Assembly: GCF_019925205.1 (NCBI RefSeq)
Contig: NC_083563.1
Location: 2,232,001-2,296,000, forward strand
Reading direction: 5' to 3'
Source of the DNA: Metopolophium dirhodum
Taxonomy: Eukaryota; Arthropoda; Insecta; Hemiptera; Aphididae
DNA: 64,000 nucleotides
Shown here: positions 25,801 through 37,394 of the stretch, one piece after another
How the letters are laid out: the number at the start of each line of letters is the position of its first letter
How positions within the stretch are numbered: position 1 is the stretch's first letter
Notes under the pieces: generated by a model
Told to the model about the DNA's origin: nothing
The model's database searches: none
Seen by the model: only the letters and a program-made list of their open reading frames with translations
Translations under genes and position numbers: made by a program

Positions 25801-28800
25801 GTATCCACATATAATCGAACCACCTAGGCCACATAGTACTAATGTTAGGCCAATTCGTCCGACGTCTTTTTCGTGACCCTAAAATAAAACGATAAATGCA
25901 CCAAATTACTTTGAGTTATTTTAATTTTAAGCTTACTCACTGGGAAATAGAGCAAAATAAATTGGTTGAGCAAAGTTGATATAGCAAAAAATGCACCGAC
26001 ATTAATACCGTAAGATATAAGCAATAAAATGTATCCATTGTTTTTTAGCAGTTCTTTAACCGAGCTCATGAATACGTCTTGTAATATTGCCGGGTCGTCT
26101 CTTTTTTTTCTTTGTACAACTTGGGCATTACTTGGTGCTATATGTGGTTCGGCTTGTATAACTGAAATAATATAACGTATGGTTTTGGTTTAAGACATTA
26201 TTAACAAATATTATTCAACTTAAAAACGTTCACTCAATAATTACTCTTTACAAACAAATATTTTTTTGTTTTTTTAAGTTTAAATTTTCATTTTGAAGAC
26301 ACACACACACACACACACACAATACTTACGCCAAATAACTAAAAAGAATACTACAGTGTTCAAAATAGCAAAGGATATAAACATTTTCCATAAATCATAT
26401 CCTATTTCTTCTAAGTTGTCACTATCCTGTACTATCATCGGTGGTATTAAAAATCCAAGTGCTGCTCCTAGCTAAAAAAAACGGAGTAGATTAAATTTTA
26501 ACATAATTTAGATGCAGGTAGGTATATAATATTACCATCTATATTATGGTATTTATCACCCCTTAAAAAGATGAATATATAGTATAAACTATTTATATAT
26601 TATATGAAATCATTTTATACCTGTTGATACATTTTGTCGATTTAATATAAATTTCAAATTAATAATATTAGCTATAGACAAATGTAAATTTTCAAATAAT
26701 ATCTGAAAAAAATAAACTGAGTAGCAATAGTCACTTTTTTGTATACTAGGTTTCGAGTACCTTCTAACGTGGGGCCTATTATCTTCTTGAAGAATAAATA
26801 AAGATAAAAATAAAAATAATGTACCATTGAATAGGTCATTATAATGGATGAAATAATTCCTGGTAGAAATGGTATGTCAGCCTCTATTTCTAAATATACT
26901 TTATAATACCTACATACAACTGAAATCAATATTTTATTTTTCTAATAGTATAATACTGCAGATTTAGGTACCGTTGAGCTAGAATGCTAGATTTTTCAAG
27001 ATGCCTAAATAATATCGCTCGCATTATGTAATAATAATTATAATTTATAATATTTTATTGTTTATAACTTATAAATGAATACCGAATAACTGTAGATCGA
27101 TGTAAATATCTGCCTAAATAGTTTAAAATCAATCTAAATATTTTGAAAATATTATAACGCAGAGAAAATAATAATTTTCAAAATTGCGAATTATGTCAAG
27201 TCCCTACAATCATTTTTTGAGTTACAAAAAAATTACAAATATTGTTAAAGATAATTTGTTAATTTTCGTCTATGTCCAATTTCGTTAAAAATTGAACTGT
27301 ACACGAAAATTATGCGTGTGGATTTTTGATATTTTTTGATGACTATGAAGAATAGTGTATATTTGTAATTCAAACGCTTAAAAAAATATGTGACTGTGTA
27401 TTTTCGATATTTTTAATCACGTAATAGCAAATTACAAAAAACCTTGATTACATTTTACTCACAAACAAAAATGTTATATTGTTATCATACATAAATCAAA
27501 AAATAACTAAAAAAGCAGAACTTTTCAAATATTTATAAGTACAGAGCCAATATATTGTATAATATAAAAAGTCAAAATATTTTGAAAATTATAAAAATGT
27601 TAGGAAATGCTAATATCTATACCTAAATATTTGATGATAAATAATTCTCAACTGCTATTTTGTGACAACAATAAAACAAAATATATTTTGTCGATTTGGG
27701 GCAAACATGTCCGTATTTTATTTTGTTTTTCCTGATTACTTTGAAAATTACTTTTTTGAAATAAATTTGTATCCCCCCTCAAAAAAAAAAAAATCTCACC
27801 GTCACGAAGTTAAAGATGAAAAATGTTTATTGCTGTAATAAGCGTTTCATTCTTCAGACGAACAAATTAATAAGAAAAATATAAGAAAAATAATATATCG
27901 GATAATAAATTGATACATACAGGATATGAATATGAAATAATAATTATTTTTATTTAATTAAAAATATCTATTCTTCAATAGTATAATAAAAACTTTCAAC
28001 ATGTATTTGTTTGGCTGTTATTTTATACAAATATTGGTAATGTCGGTTTATAATAGGTGAAAATCAAAGGTCTATTATAAGCTTCACTATAATGTTACCT
28101 ATCTATAATCTATTTATATTATAACAGTTGTAATTTTACGCGAAATTCTAATAAAAAATAAACTATAGGTAATCATATAAATAAATTCAAAGTAATTAAA
28201 AATGTTATGATTTTCTCTACTCTAATAAAATTTTCATATAATTCTAAATCGATAACAAAGTTAAATATTAATAGGCAACCATACACGCATTTAATACAAA
28301 TGTATTGCTTTTCACATCTCATGGTCTTGTTATTGATACACGGTAGTGCGGCTTAAGTGCTCATATTATAGTTATGTGGACCCATTTCTATATATTGTCC
28401 CCCTATTCACGGCTTAATATAAATGGACCTAATTTAACCAGATATACATTACCGTTACGAGGGCAATGTCGTTAACACTAATTATGGATATTGGTAACAT
28501 CCTGTCAAAGGTTCCTTTATGAAAATATAACTACATAATGGTACTGGAAGATATTGCAGCAAAGTCAAGAAATAATGTAAGTAGCAAGTGGTACATATAC
28601 ATACAGTTTGTTATGATTTGTAGTGTAATTAATCAAATATTTACTAGATTAGATAAACAGGATGTTATTTTTCTTGTGATCGTAGCATATTTTTTTGTAT
28701 ATATATATTAAAGGGTCTATAAATTATGGTAGAATAACATGACAGTTAACCTTTGTTTTATAGAATAATTATACTAGGTAACAATTTATTAAAAATATAC

Positions 28801-31800
28801 GATATCCTACATGATTAAATTACATACATAATATTATTAAAAGTATAATGGTTTAATTAGTTAATATAGTAATTAGGAAGGTGATATTTAGTTATTAATT
28901 TGAATGACAATATCTTATCACGTTCTACAAATGTAATTCTAATTAACGAATTTTTAATAATATTATGAAATATCAAAACAATCAATTTAAATGAATAGTA
29001 ATTAGTAATAGCCAAAAGGTAATAGGAATACTTAACAAAAAAAAAGATGAGCAAGTGGGTGTACAGCTCTGCTCTGCTGTACATTAGGTGTCGTGTGTGT
29101 CGACAATGGATGTATTAAATTTGAATTCAATAATATAAAATCATTGTAAAAGGTCTGTCAGCCTTTATTATTAAGTATACACTATAATTTATGATATTAT
29201 TGATATTGAAGTAATTTATTTTAATATTTAACGTTGCAGGTAATACCATTGATTATATTAAATACTAGTATTTATAATCAGTAGGTTGAATTAATTTTTC
29301 CAAAAACATTGCACTTGAAAATGACATTGTGTGTATAAAATATAGTACTATACTTTAAAAGTTTCAAGTATTCACGAATAATATTTAATTTTAATTACAT
29401 CAGAATAACTATTATTGTTATTCTTTGTTTAAATATCTAATTTCGTCCAAAACATGGTAAGAGGAACCTTGTATTAAATTAAAAGAAATTTTATTGACAT
29501 TTAGAGCAAAAAAAAATTGAAAAATTAAAAATGTCTATAAATAAATTAAAACTAGTCAAAATATTTGAAAATTTTACCATGTATAGAAAATGATAAAATA
29601 ATCATTTGGTGAAAATTTCATGTATATTTGGTTATTTTTTTTAGTTACAACTAAAAACCACATCGATTATGTTAAAAACTAGTTTTGCGAAGAAATGTCT
29701 GTTTTTTCTTAATTTTTTTTTTTTTAACGACGCTTTTGGACCTATTTGGAATTTTCTTCTCTCGACGACCCAAAGTACTAACTAGATTCATTTTCTACCA
29801 TAAAATATGCTGAAGTTGAAAAACGAAGCTTTTTTTATTGTTCAAAATGGGGTTCTGCAGACATAATTAGGGCCACCATATATTAATGTAATACAGTCAT
29901 ATACGATTTATTTATATTAATCAACATTAAATAATTACTTATATATACATATGGTGTAAATTATTTATAATTTTGTAAAATAATTTGAGTATAAAAATAC
30001 CAAATAACAAAAAAAATTATAATTTAAGTTAAGAAGCCCCATAAAAATATTAGCCCCGGGCCTTAAAATTTCTAAGTAGGGCTTGCTAAAACGCGATGAC
30101 AGAATCAAAAAAAAACTTACACATCATTGTAAAATCAATACATTTATCGCTCTACGGAGAATATAAAATGTTGGATAACGATAGTTCTTACGCAATACCG
30201 GATTACGATAAAGTTAACTATGTTTTATTGTTGTAATTAAAAAAAAAATAACTGTAGAGACATACAATTTTCAAAATAAACTTATAGGTAATATTACACA
30301 TAATCAAAAATTAATCGAAAATTCAACCTGCCGTTTAAATATTTCAAAAAAAAATTACAAACAGCAATATAAATGCATATATAAATTATAGACTGACAGA
30401 CCGTCTCAGCTCAGAATCGTTTATCATCATATTATTCAATGATTTATCATTCAATTTAAATTAAGGCATTCAACAGTGACCTACTCAAAGACTAGGTACA
30501 CTTGACACCTACAACTATACAGCAGAACAACTACCCCCGGGTTTTTTACGGATAGATTTAATATTTTATTTCATAAAGTTAATTAGTTTAAATATATTTT
30601 GCTTCACTATATTTTGACTATTTCCAATGCCATGATGGTATTAATTCTTAAAATTAACCACTCAAAATTACTAACTTAACTATGTGTAATTAATTATTTA
30701 TTTATTTTACATTATTATAATATTATCGATTGTGTTATTAGATGTCTGGATAAAATTTGAAATGTAGTAGGCATTTTAGATATAAAATAAAAATTTACAT
30801 TTTAAAATTCAGAAACTATTACCAGGGTCCAGTAGGTACCAGGTACCTACATTATAATTTAGTATTTACAATATAATATAAGTAGGTAGTATTTAGTATT
30901 TAAATACAAGTGCATTTTTAAAATGTAATTTTTGGATACTTAAGTATTTGTTATTTTAATTTATTGCATTTGTTGACTTTTATATTAATAATAAATGTAA
31001 AATTAATTATTTATGGCATTTTCATTTTATTACAGATTGTTTTGGTATATAGATATTTGGCCGTTTAGCCTATTGAGATTTAGAAAAGGTTATTGATCCT
31101 CATTAAATTACTGTGCGTTTGTAGGTATAATATTAATGACACATTTTCATTGAGTATACAAGGTAACTATATTATGTGTCTGTGTTATGTCCTAAATAGT
31201 TTTTATATGAATTCAGAATTGTATTATATAGTAGGTACCACCTAACACAATACCTATTATGTATAGAGCGTGGATACTATGCTGCTATATCAACTTCACT
31301 AAAAACACGATAGCCCACCCTGTACTTGTGAATATTTGACAAGTCACTAGTTATTGATGTGTGGTACTGTAGTATGGTTGCACCAATACGACTATACATA
31401 TTTATATAAGCTGTCAGTATTCTAAATACGTTTTGAACATTATTTGTTTAGTTTGTAATGGATTTCAAATCCATGATAACATGAAAAATATAATTTTTTA
31501 ATTTTTATTTTTATCAGCGTATTGAATTATTAACTATCTCACAAACTTTTGCTATGTCCTGAAAAAAGGTTAAGACGCATTTACCTGGTTGCCAAAAACT
31601 CCTAAAGAACATGCGGTGGAGACTTCGGTAGATCCAAACCAAACTGCTGCTAATCTGGAAGGTAAACTCAGGATGCATGCTTGTGAGGACGCCACCAAAC
31701 CTTGTCCCAACAGCGTGATCATAAATCGACCCGGCACAGCAGAAAAAACCTTAATCCATGCGCCCAGACATGTGCCGGCAGCGCCCATCACCATCGTCAC

Positions 31801-34800
31801 TCTAAGACCCTAAAACATAATTACAAGCAACTATGTGACAAAGTTGTCTATTCGTACATATTAGTATATAGGTATTTATAATACACGTTCTGCGTTTAGT
31901 CATTGGTTAAAACATTTTATTATTTTGAAATATTCCAAAATAACCATCATTTCATTTGTTCTGATTTCCTAAAAAACTTAATACCAGGTTGTCAAGAAGT
32001 AACAGCAAATACTCAAGTGAAATTTGCATTGATTTTGTAAAATGTAATTAATAATTAATTTATGATGAATATTTTGATGAATCTGAATTCAAATTTAGAG
32101 ATTATTATAAAAAATTTATTATTTAGGGTGGGAATTTATGTACATACATTTTATACCCATAGTTGTTTAAATAATTACACGAACATATTATTTAACATAA
32201 ATATTGTTGGGCTGAAACTAATTGTATAAAAAATACATTTATCAAATAAGGTATAATTAAATCTGCTATATTGTTTGAGGTTAAATAATTGAATTGTGTA
32301 GTCGATTGATCATCCTGACAGCATTTGATTTGTTAATTTAAAATATTTGATTGCCTTGTGTAATGTGGACCGTTGCAGGTCTTCGTTCACAATAGGGGTC
32401 GGTAACCTTTTTGATGTCAAGGGCCAAAAAATAAATTAAAATTGTTCACGGATCACAATTTGAATATACATTATTTTATTTTAAACAAAATTGTATTGTC
32501 ATATAAAATGTAGTTATATTAAGTTCATAACTGTTAAGTATAATAATTTAACAAGCTATATATAAACAAAGTTATAATACTTAATAATAAATGTTAGGAA
32601 AGCTGCGAGCGTGCTAGTTTTCCAGTTTCTAAACGTTTTTTAATACAACGCAATAAAATATAATTCCATATTATACAATTTAAAAATAATTTTTTGGATA
32701 CCTTTATAATATTATTTGGTACATATTTTTTTTTAATATTGAATACTATGAATCCAATATAATATCAAACACTCACATTTTGATTTTTTTAATACTGGCT
32801 AGTATAAACATACTTTGAATAGAACCGTGGGTTATAAAATCTTAATACAAACAATGGTAACTATGTACTGGTAACTAACGGACGGACAGGCGGATGGAAC
32901 CGGGATATAACTATATAAAGTGTTCCAAACTTATGTTTAGAAACCTAAAATACAAAGTAAAAGTTAATGTGATTTTTGAATTTGAATATTATCAACCAAT
33001 TTGCTGATAGTAAGTTTGATATTCGATGTAAAAATTCTGAAGACAGCATTTAAGTGATCATCGGTTAGTCGCAAAAGCATTTTTGCTTTTTCGATATTTC
33101 ATTAGTGAAAAAGTTGCTCACAATTATGATATTATGTTCTTCCAAACTCGTTCAAATTTTTTTTAGCAAAATCAAATATTGTAATAGGTTTTGTTCCATA
33201 GAGACTCGAATAAAACTGTAAGTTATGACTTATGGGCAATGGGCATAGTGGAACTTGAAGGGCAGTTTTAAAACTTCATCAATTTGTAACTCATTTTCTT
33301 TCTTCATAAACTTTACAAGGTACCTACGTGCCTCCTGGCCACGCGTTATCACATTGTTTCTTATTCTATATTTTAGTGTGTGACTTTCAATAATTTATTG
33401 TTCTTATAAAAACTCGACCAATTAAACAGATTGAAGTTAGTTTGTATTGATGTTAAGTCATAGATTTCATGCTAGATTCGTGCTACTATTAAATATTACT
33501 AAACGTGCAACTATATGAATGAACAATTTTTAAATGTATTACAATTTATTATAATGTATCTTGCATATTTGTAAGATTTTATATATATATTAAGAATTGT
33601 ACTACGTTATATGGTACCTACCGGCTACCATATAAGTAGGTAGGTATATTATATATTAACGATTTTTTTTTTTTTTTTTTGTTATTTACGCGTGTTATTC
33701 ACGAATACATTGTCAAAAGAATAATAATTTAAATAGTCATTTAGGTAGGTAGGCACTGGTTAAAAAGATAAGACACCTTAGCTATCAGATAAAATTTAAA
33801 GTTTGTTTCGATCGAAGCAAAAATACTTTTGAAAGTTTTTTGACAAAGAAAGCTACAAAAAAAAAAATAAATCGTACTTATATAATATAGAGTTGCATAA
33901 TATTAAGTTGCATATAGTACATACCTAATAAATAATTAAAAAATATTAGATATGTAGGTACAATTATTAATAACGCCGAAGCAAGAATGGCAACCAGAAC
34001 TTTTTAGTCCAGTCCAATTACCATTTACCAACTTAATACAGTCAAATAACCATCATAATGCCACTCCATATTAAACGTCAATGAATTGCAAAGATGTTTG
34101 CCACTAAACTGGACAGAAACAAAATTATATCCACCGTCCAATGATGTCCTTCTTTGCAAGCCATTTTCGAAAATGCAACATTAAATTTAAAAAAAACCTC
34201 ACGTCTGAAGTCTTCAGCATTCCTCCATGGACTACGCACTCATAAATATTGATACCATTCTAGCCAATCTAACCAGAGACTCAAATAGCTCTCATTTATA
34301 CATACAAGATTTAAAAAACATGTTATCGTAATAAACTAAGTATATTAAAATTTAATATATACACCATACTCTTCCAAAATAGAAAGTATGTAATGTGGAA
34401 TCGCTATTGTATATAAATATAATAAGGAAGTAACAACATTCGAGCTCACACTAGAGTGATCCATATACACTGAACAATGATGAAGAAACTGCTATTGTGA
34501 AATACTAAAATCCCTTCATTATACATTTGAAAAACAATTTGATAATACTTATCATTCTAAGTTACTCTTTTAGCACAACTGTAAGTATTGCAAACACACG
34601 TAAATCTAATGAGTAATGACGTAAAGCAAAGAATATTTACCACCTTAGTTTCCACCAATCACACCAAAGGAGAATTATTGACAAAATTCTTGTGGGTAAC
34701 AGGTCACTGGTTGCCGGTCAGTCGAAGGAATCAAAAAAGCCGACATACACGCCAATAATATAGCATCCTCGACCGCCGCAGACAAAATTTTGCTCATCAC

Positions 34801-36299
34801 CTTTTGTGATATTAAACGAATAATACAGGTAAATACCTAACAATCCTGGCAAATCCTTTGGTCAAAACAAAATATCAAATTAAATGAAATTAAGCCTACT
34901 ATTCTCCAGAACAATCATTAGCACAGAAGAAAGAAAACGATATCAACTGACTAAGAATAGGTCATATACTGAACTCATGGATATGTACCTACAATGTCTC
35001 GTAGGGAGCACCCACTATAGATGACATGTACATGTTATATTTTCCACCAAACACATGTTGGTTGAATGCGCCACCAACTGTAGTACCATCAATCAAGAAA
35101 CGTATCAAACAAATTATTTTAAACCCTTGGGCTGGACTTTACAATTGCCTACTTACTCTTTTTATCTGGACTGAGTAACCGATAAAGTAATTTAGTATGA
35201 GGTTCTTCAATATTTATCATTATTATTCATTATATATTTTATAAATTTTAATTTATTTTATTATATGTGCATTTCTCGATGGTGATGCTGCAGACGGTTA
35301 TTCTAATATGACAATTTGTATATATGTATATAATTTAACTATTTCATACGGTTTGGTTTTACCTGATAATAAATTATATAGGTATATATATATATATATA
35401 TATTAATGGGCATTGGGCGCGTTTGATTGCATATTCACCACAGTGGAGTCTAAAACCAATTTTGGGGGTGGACATTTTGTCAATTTATTGATTGTCGACC
35501 AATTATAACCGATCGCCGGATTTATATAATATATTATGTGTATTGTGTATTGCGTATAATAAATTACGGACGATGGTAATAATGTTTCTGATGCTGGTAT
35601 TTACGTCATCATTGACGACTATGTACAGTCGCACTAACAATAGACAACAACCACCGTGACTATTCACCACCTACACCACAGTCCATGGGGTGTTTTGGGC
35701 TCTTAAACACCCTCCCCCTCCCCCAAAATAGGCAGTATTATATGCAATAAATATAATATTATGTAGGTACTATTATATGATTCAGATTTATTCAAAATAC
35801 GTTGTCATATGGTTCTATTGCATAGGTATTTTATGCCACCAATACGAAGATTGACAAAAACAGTGTATTGCGATACCCCCACATGTTGTATGAATATAAA
35901 ACTAAAACACCCCCTTGCAAAAATCGTGGCCACGCGCCCGACCACCACCGGCACAGAAACAACGACAGCAATGGTGACGAACGAACGCAATACAACACTA
36001 ACCAGTCGGTCGAGAACCCAGGACGCCGGTACGACCAGGGGCACGTACACGATCATGTATATGGTGGACGTGGTGTCTATGGCGAAGTTTGACACGCCGT
36101 AGAACTTCACCGTGATGTTGGATATGATGCTGTACTGTATCCAGTGCACGGCGTTGGCCATGGAGTACAGCATGTACACGGCCAGAATTATCCATCGGGC
36201 CTTGTACAGCCTCAGGTCGTCTGGCTGGAGGCCCATCACCCGAGCGTCGGGCGGCAGCGGCTTGTCCACTTTTTGCATAACCGAAGCAAAATCGGCCAT
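19569..36299 (-). CDS. FLVCR: FLVCR-like MFS transporter, paralog B (complete, 7 coding exons)
   Basis: Join on the minus strand of 36003-36299, 31585-31809, 26330-26471, 25941-26161, 25775-25878, 23806-23919 and 19569-19866: 466 codons plus stop, close to FLVCR-family length in insects. All six introns have GT-AG ends and every junction keeps frame. Residues 1-30 are a cytosolic tail; membrane segments follow from about 35. Family marks: NAVHWIQYS (Trp53), RLAAVWFGSTEVSTA in exon 2, FGNQ (Gln174) then LGAALGFLIPP, a central cytosolic loop with basic KKRDD-type charge (about 235-245), YGINVGAFFAISTLLNQ opening the second half, RIGLTLVLCGLGGS, and GYLPVGYELAIELTYP plus EGTSSGLLN near the C terminus. 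Role by family: facilitated transport of choline/ethanolamine or a heme-related solute across a cell or organelle membrane; direction and substrate unproven. Its head-to-tail neighbour is paralog A. Confidence 0.95.
20955..21175 (+). repeat. dispersed repeat family 2, short fragment
   Basis: Contains AAGTACTAACTAGATTCACT, TTTCCTATCAGAAAAGATAC and a GACAGACACAAAAATAAAAA stretch also found near 22800-22900, 29770-29820 and, inverted, at 53695-53745. Confidence 0.6.
21601..22965 (+). mobile_element. dispersed repeat family 2, near full-length copy
   Basis: Starts GGTGGGCAAGTGGATGTCGC TCTGCTGTACAGTAGGT and runs about 1.35 kb to the CATCATTGTAAAATCAATAC block near 22915-22935. The interior has repeated AAATATTTTTAAAATTTTAT and ACCCAACAAATAAA segments, about 500 bp apart, so part of it is internally duplicated. 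Related copies lie at 29045-30536 (same orientation) and 53635-53955 (inverted). No intact ORF. Probably a non-autonomous DNA transposon with long inverted ends. Confidence 0.65.
23806..23919 (-). CDS. FLVCR: paralog B coding exon 6
   Basis: 114 nt; acceptor TTTACAG|ACAGACGAC (23921-23920), donor TTATTGGG|GTGAGTTTG (23805-23804). Completes Lys330 across the junction and encodes KQTTLMVYGSTLISMLIYT through ITASLL, two helices matching the FLVCR family. Confidence 0.9.
23920..25774 (-). other. paralog B intron 5 (1,855 bp)
   Basis: Contains the inverted copy of repeat family 1 (24690-24930); otherwise featureless AT-rich DNA. Confidence 0.8.
24690..24930 (-). repeat. dispersed repeat family 1, minus-oriented copy
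   Basis: Reverse complement of the 5254-5488 block with the same ordered landmarks (GAAACTTCCAAATTCC, ATCATCTATAACTGGTAT, TCATGCAAGTATGAA, GTAAGTGATAAATATA). Confidence 0.75.
25775..25878 (-). CDS. FLVCR: paralog B coding exon 5
   Basis: 104 nt; acceptor TTTTAG|GGTCACGAA (25880-25879), donor CTCTATAA|GTAAGAC (25774-25773), phase 2. Encodes GHEKDVGRIGLTLVLCG through KTHLY. The intron before it is only 62 bp. Confidence 0.9.
25941..26161 (-). CDS. FLVCR: paralog B coding exon 4
   Basis: 221 nt; acceptor TATTTCAG|TTATACAAG (26163-26162), donor TTTCCCA|GTGAGTAAG (25940-25939). Encodes the central cytosolic loop (IQAEPHIAPSNAQVV, then a basic cluster) and the helix ILLLISYGINVGAFFAIST, ending phase 0 after LLYFP. 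Confidence 0.92.
26299..26321. repeat. (AC)n microsatellite next to the exon 3 donor
   Basis: About 11 AC units; on the transcribed minus strand it is a GT/UG run starting right after the donor GTAAGTATT of paralog B exon 3. Confidence 0.95.
26330..26471 (-). CDS. FLVCR: paralog B coding exon 3
   Basis: 142 nt; acceptor TTTTAG|CTAGGAGCA (26473-26472), donor TTTGGC|GTAAGTATT (26329-26328), leaving phase 1. Encodes LGAALGFLIPPMIVQDSDN through FFLVIW, i.e. the helix after FGNQ, an acidic loop and the next helix. A GT microsatellite begins eight bases into the following intron. Confidence 0.92.
27130..27830 (+). repeat. diverged copy of dispersed repeat family 2
   Basis: Shares interior phrases with the 21.6-22.9 kb copy: AATTCAAACGCTTAAAAAAA, CACAAACAAAAATGTTATAT, AAAATATTTTGAAAATT followed by AAATGCTAATAT. 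Ends in A-run plus ATCTCACCGTCACGAAG. Ends not defined. Confidence 0.45.
29045..30536 (+). mobile_element. dispersed repeat family 2, copy with both inverted ends
   Basis: Left end GCAAGTGGGTGTACAGCTCT GCTCTGCTGTACATTAGGTG and right end CACCTACAACTATACAGCAG AACAACTAC are inverted relatives; the inversion continues inward, as the right arm (reverse-complemented) reads AACGATTCTGAGCTGAGACG GTCTGTCAGTC, like the left ends of the 21.6 kb and this copy. Long subterminal inverted repeats of roughly 130 bp therefore bound a 1.49-kb element. No ORF of note. Confidence 0.65.
31585..31809 (-). CDS. FLVCR: paralog B coding exon 2
   Basis: 225 nt, phase 0 both sides; acceptor TTTTAG|GGTCTTAGA (31811-31810), donor AACCAG|GTAAATG (31584-31583). 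75 residues, 51 of them identical to paralog A exon 2 by eye. Confidence 0.94.
32393..32426. repeat. hAT-like terminal fragment
   Basis: TAGGGGTCGGTAACCTTTTT followed by GATGTCAAGGGCC resembles the ends of the 7819-8025 MITE and of Charlie-like hAT elements. Opposite end not located. Confidence 0.4.
33990..35160 (+). pseudogene. degraded non-LTR retrotransposon 3' part (RNase H region)
   Basis: Broken plus-strand frames carry pieces of an RNase H-type LINE tail: FLWVTGH at about 34690, then after a frameshift IKKADIHANNIASSTAADKIL (34728-34790), and near 34930 RKKENDIN, stop, LRIGHILNS. These resemble the W-x-P/T-G-H, G-N-E-x-A-D and L-R-x-G-H-T motifs of Jockey/I-like LINEs. Upstream, AFLHGLRTHK-like residues near 34220 match the loop before RNase H. 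Composition is less AT-rich than flanks. Several stops: inactive. Confidence 0.45.
36003..36299 (-). CDS. FLVCR: paralog B coding exon 1
   Basis: 99 codons from ATG 36299-36297 to GACCGACTG|GTTAGTG (donor 36002-36001), phase 0. The open frame continues into the intron to 35805, but conservation with paralog A (ASWILEKK against ASWVLDRL) fixes the exon end here. Carries helices 1 and 2. Confidence 0.92.
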
Positions 36300-36480
36300 C
36301 GCTGTACGCGCGTCTCACTGACTGCTCGCCGTATCGCATCAATGCGAACGGGCACGGAAATTATTCGCGACTGCGGCGGGATCGTCTCGTGATCGGGTCC
36401 ACGTATAATCGTTTTAAACGGTCACAATCACGGTCGCTAACCGCAGTACCTACCAATTTATAATCCACATCGCATAGAGG
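36300..36480 (-). promoter_or_regulatory. 5' leader and promoter region of paralog B
   Basis: CpG-rich sequence directly upstream of the ATG. A TCAGT arthropod-type initiator lies at about 36318-36314 and a TATAAAT at 36462-36456 on the minus strand; their spacing (about 140 bp) is too long for a single core promoter, so at most one is real. Start site is an inference. Confidence 0.4.
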
Positions 36481-37317
36481 GGAGATGGGGAGGGGGGGGG
36501 GGTTCAGCTGATTTCACCTAATCGGACGTATGTGTAGAGAAAAAAATATCATTTGGGATGTACCTATTTAGTATTTATTACGAGACCGATATTTTGTGTG
36601 GATAGATCACGTCACAAAATAAGAAACATTTATGGGTAGGTACCTATATTCTTATTTACCTATTACCTGTTATCTATTATAATATAGTTATGCATTGCTC
36701 TGACGCGGATAATGTGGTATATTATCATTTATAAGTATAGTATATATATTATTTATAGTAGGCAACTAAATAAAATATACAACCGGCCGTTGTATAATGT
36801 TGAGGTATAGGCGTGTTGTAAAAATACCCCAAACAAGTATTACTACCTAAGTAAAATTATATATAGTATATAAAAGTGAAAGAACTCAAACGAAGTGGCG
36901 TTTCTACTGTAGAATTGTGAAAAAATGTTCCAGAAGAAAAATACCCACTAACAAAAGAGTGTTCTGAAAATACTTATTTACATTTTTGGGACTACTTATG
37001 TGTGTACATCATTGTATTCAACGCATAAGTTCATTAAATCTAAATATCGATCTGAACTAACTGATGAACATTTAAGTGAACTTGTGCATACTGCGCTTAC
37101 CAATTTTATTATCAGCCAGAAAAACTAACAGAAACAATTAACACTCAAAAAAGCACTTCTTAGTTCTCATAACTATAAAATCTCATTCCTTGATGTATAC
37201 CTGAACAATAATGTTAATAATAATGTCAATAATTATTATGTTCTGTGTAGTATAGAACATTAATATTTGAATTAAATTCGATATAAAATGAAAAATGTGT
37301 CTTCATTTTATAAACAT
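36481..37317. other. upstream non-coding stretch
   Basis: A G10 run at 36493-36502, then AT-rich DNA without a recognisable gene. Confidence 0.5.
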
Positions 37318-37394
37318 CTCTTAACAATGTGGCTCTCCTCAAATTAGTTTTATAAATTTGCGGCTCTCAAAATTAAGGTTACTGGCCACCCCTG
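37318..37394. repeat. hAT-like MITE terminus
   Basis: Ends AAGGTTACTGGCCACCCCTG at 37394; read inverted it begins CAGGGGTGGCCAGTAACCTT, a Charlie/hAT-like end, with GAGAGCCGCAAATT and GAGGAGAGCCAC behind it. The second end was not identified with confidence. Confidence 0.45.

Larger units (their letters stand above)
26472..31584 (-). other. paralog B intron 2 (5,113 bp)
   Basis: Longest intron of the gene; carries a diverged family 2 segment (about 27130-27830) and the 29045-30536 element. No additional coding exon seen. Confidence 0.75.
31810..36002 (-). other. paralog B intron 1 (4,193 bp)
   Basis: Contains a hAT-like end (32393-32426), a T18 run at 33664-33681, a LINE remnant (33990-35160) and a TA microsatellite (about 35382-35402). 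Confidence 0.75.

Noticed and set aside
26293..26475. Plus-strand frame starting MKTHTHTHTQ
   Set aside because: Antisense of exon 3 plus the AC microsatellite.
26672..26929. Minus-strand 85-codon frame in intron 2 of paralog B
   Set aside because: At first considered as an exon, but it has no FLVCR motifs and exon 3 follows in frame from exon 2 at 26471.
31589..31813. Plus-strand 74-codon frame over exon 2 of paralog B
   Set aside because: Antisense shadow of a conserved exon.
35805..36002. Open reading continuing past exon 1 of paralog B (to 164 codons)
   Set aside because: It is intron read-through; alignment with paralog A and the GTTAGTG donor place the exon end at 36003.
35809..36392. 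Several ORFs on both strands over exon 1 of paralog B
   Set aside because: Shadows of the GC-rich coding exon in other frames.
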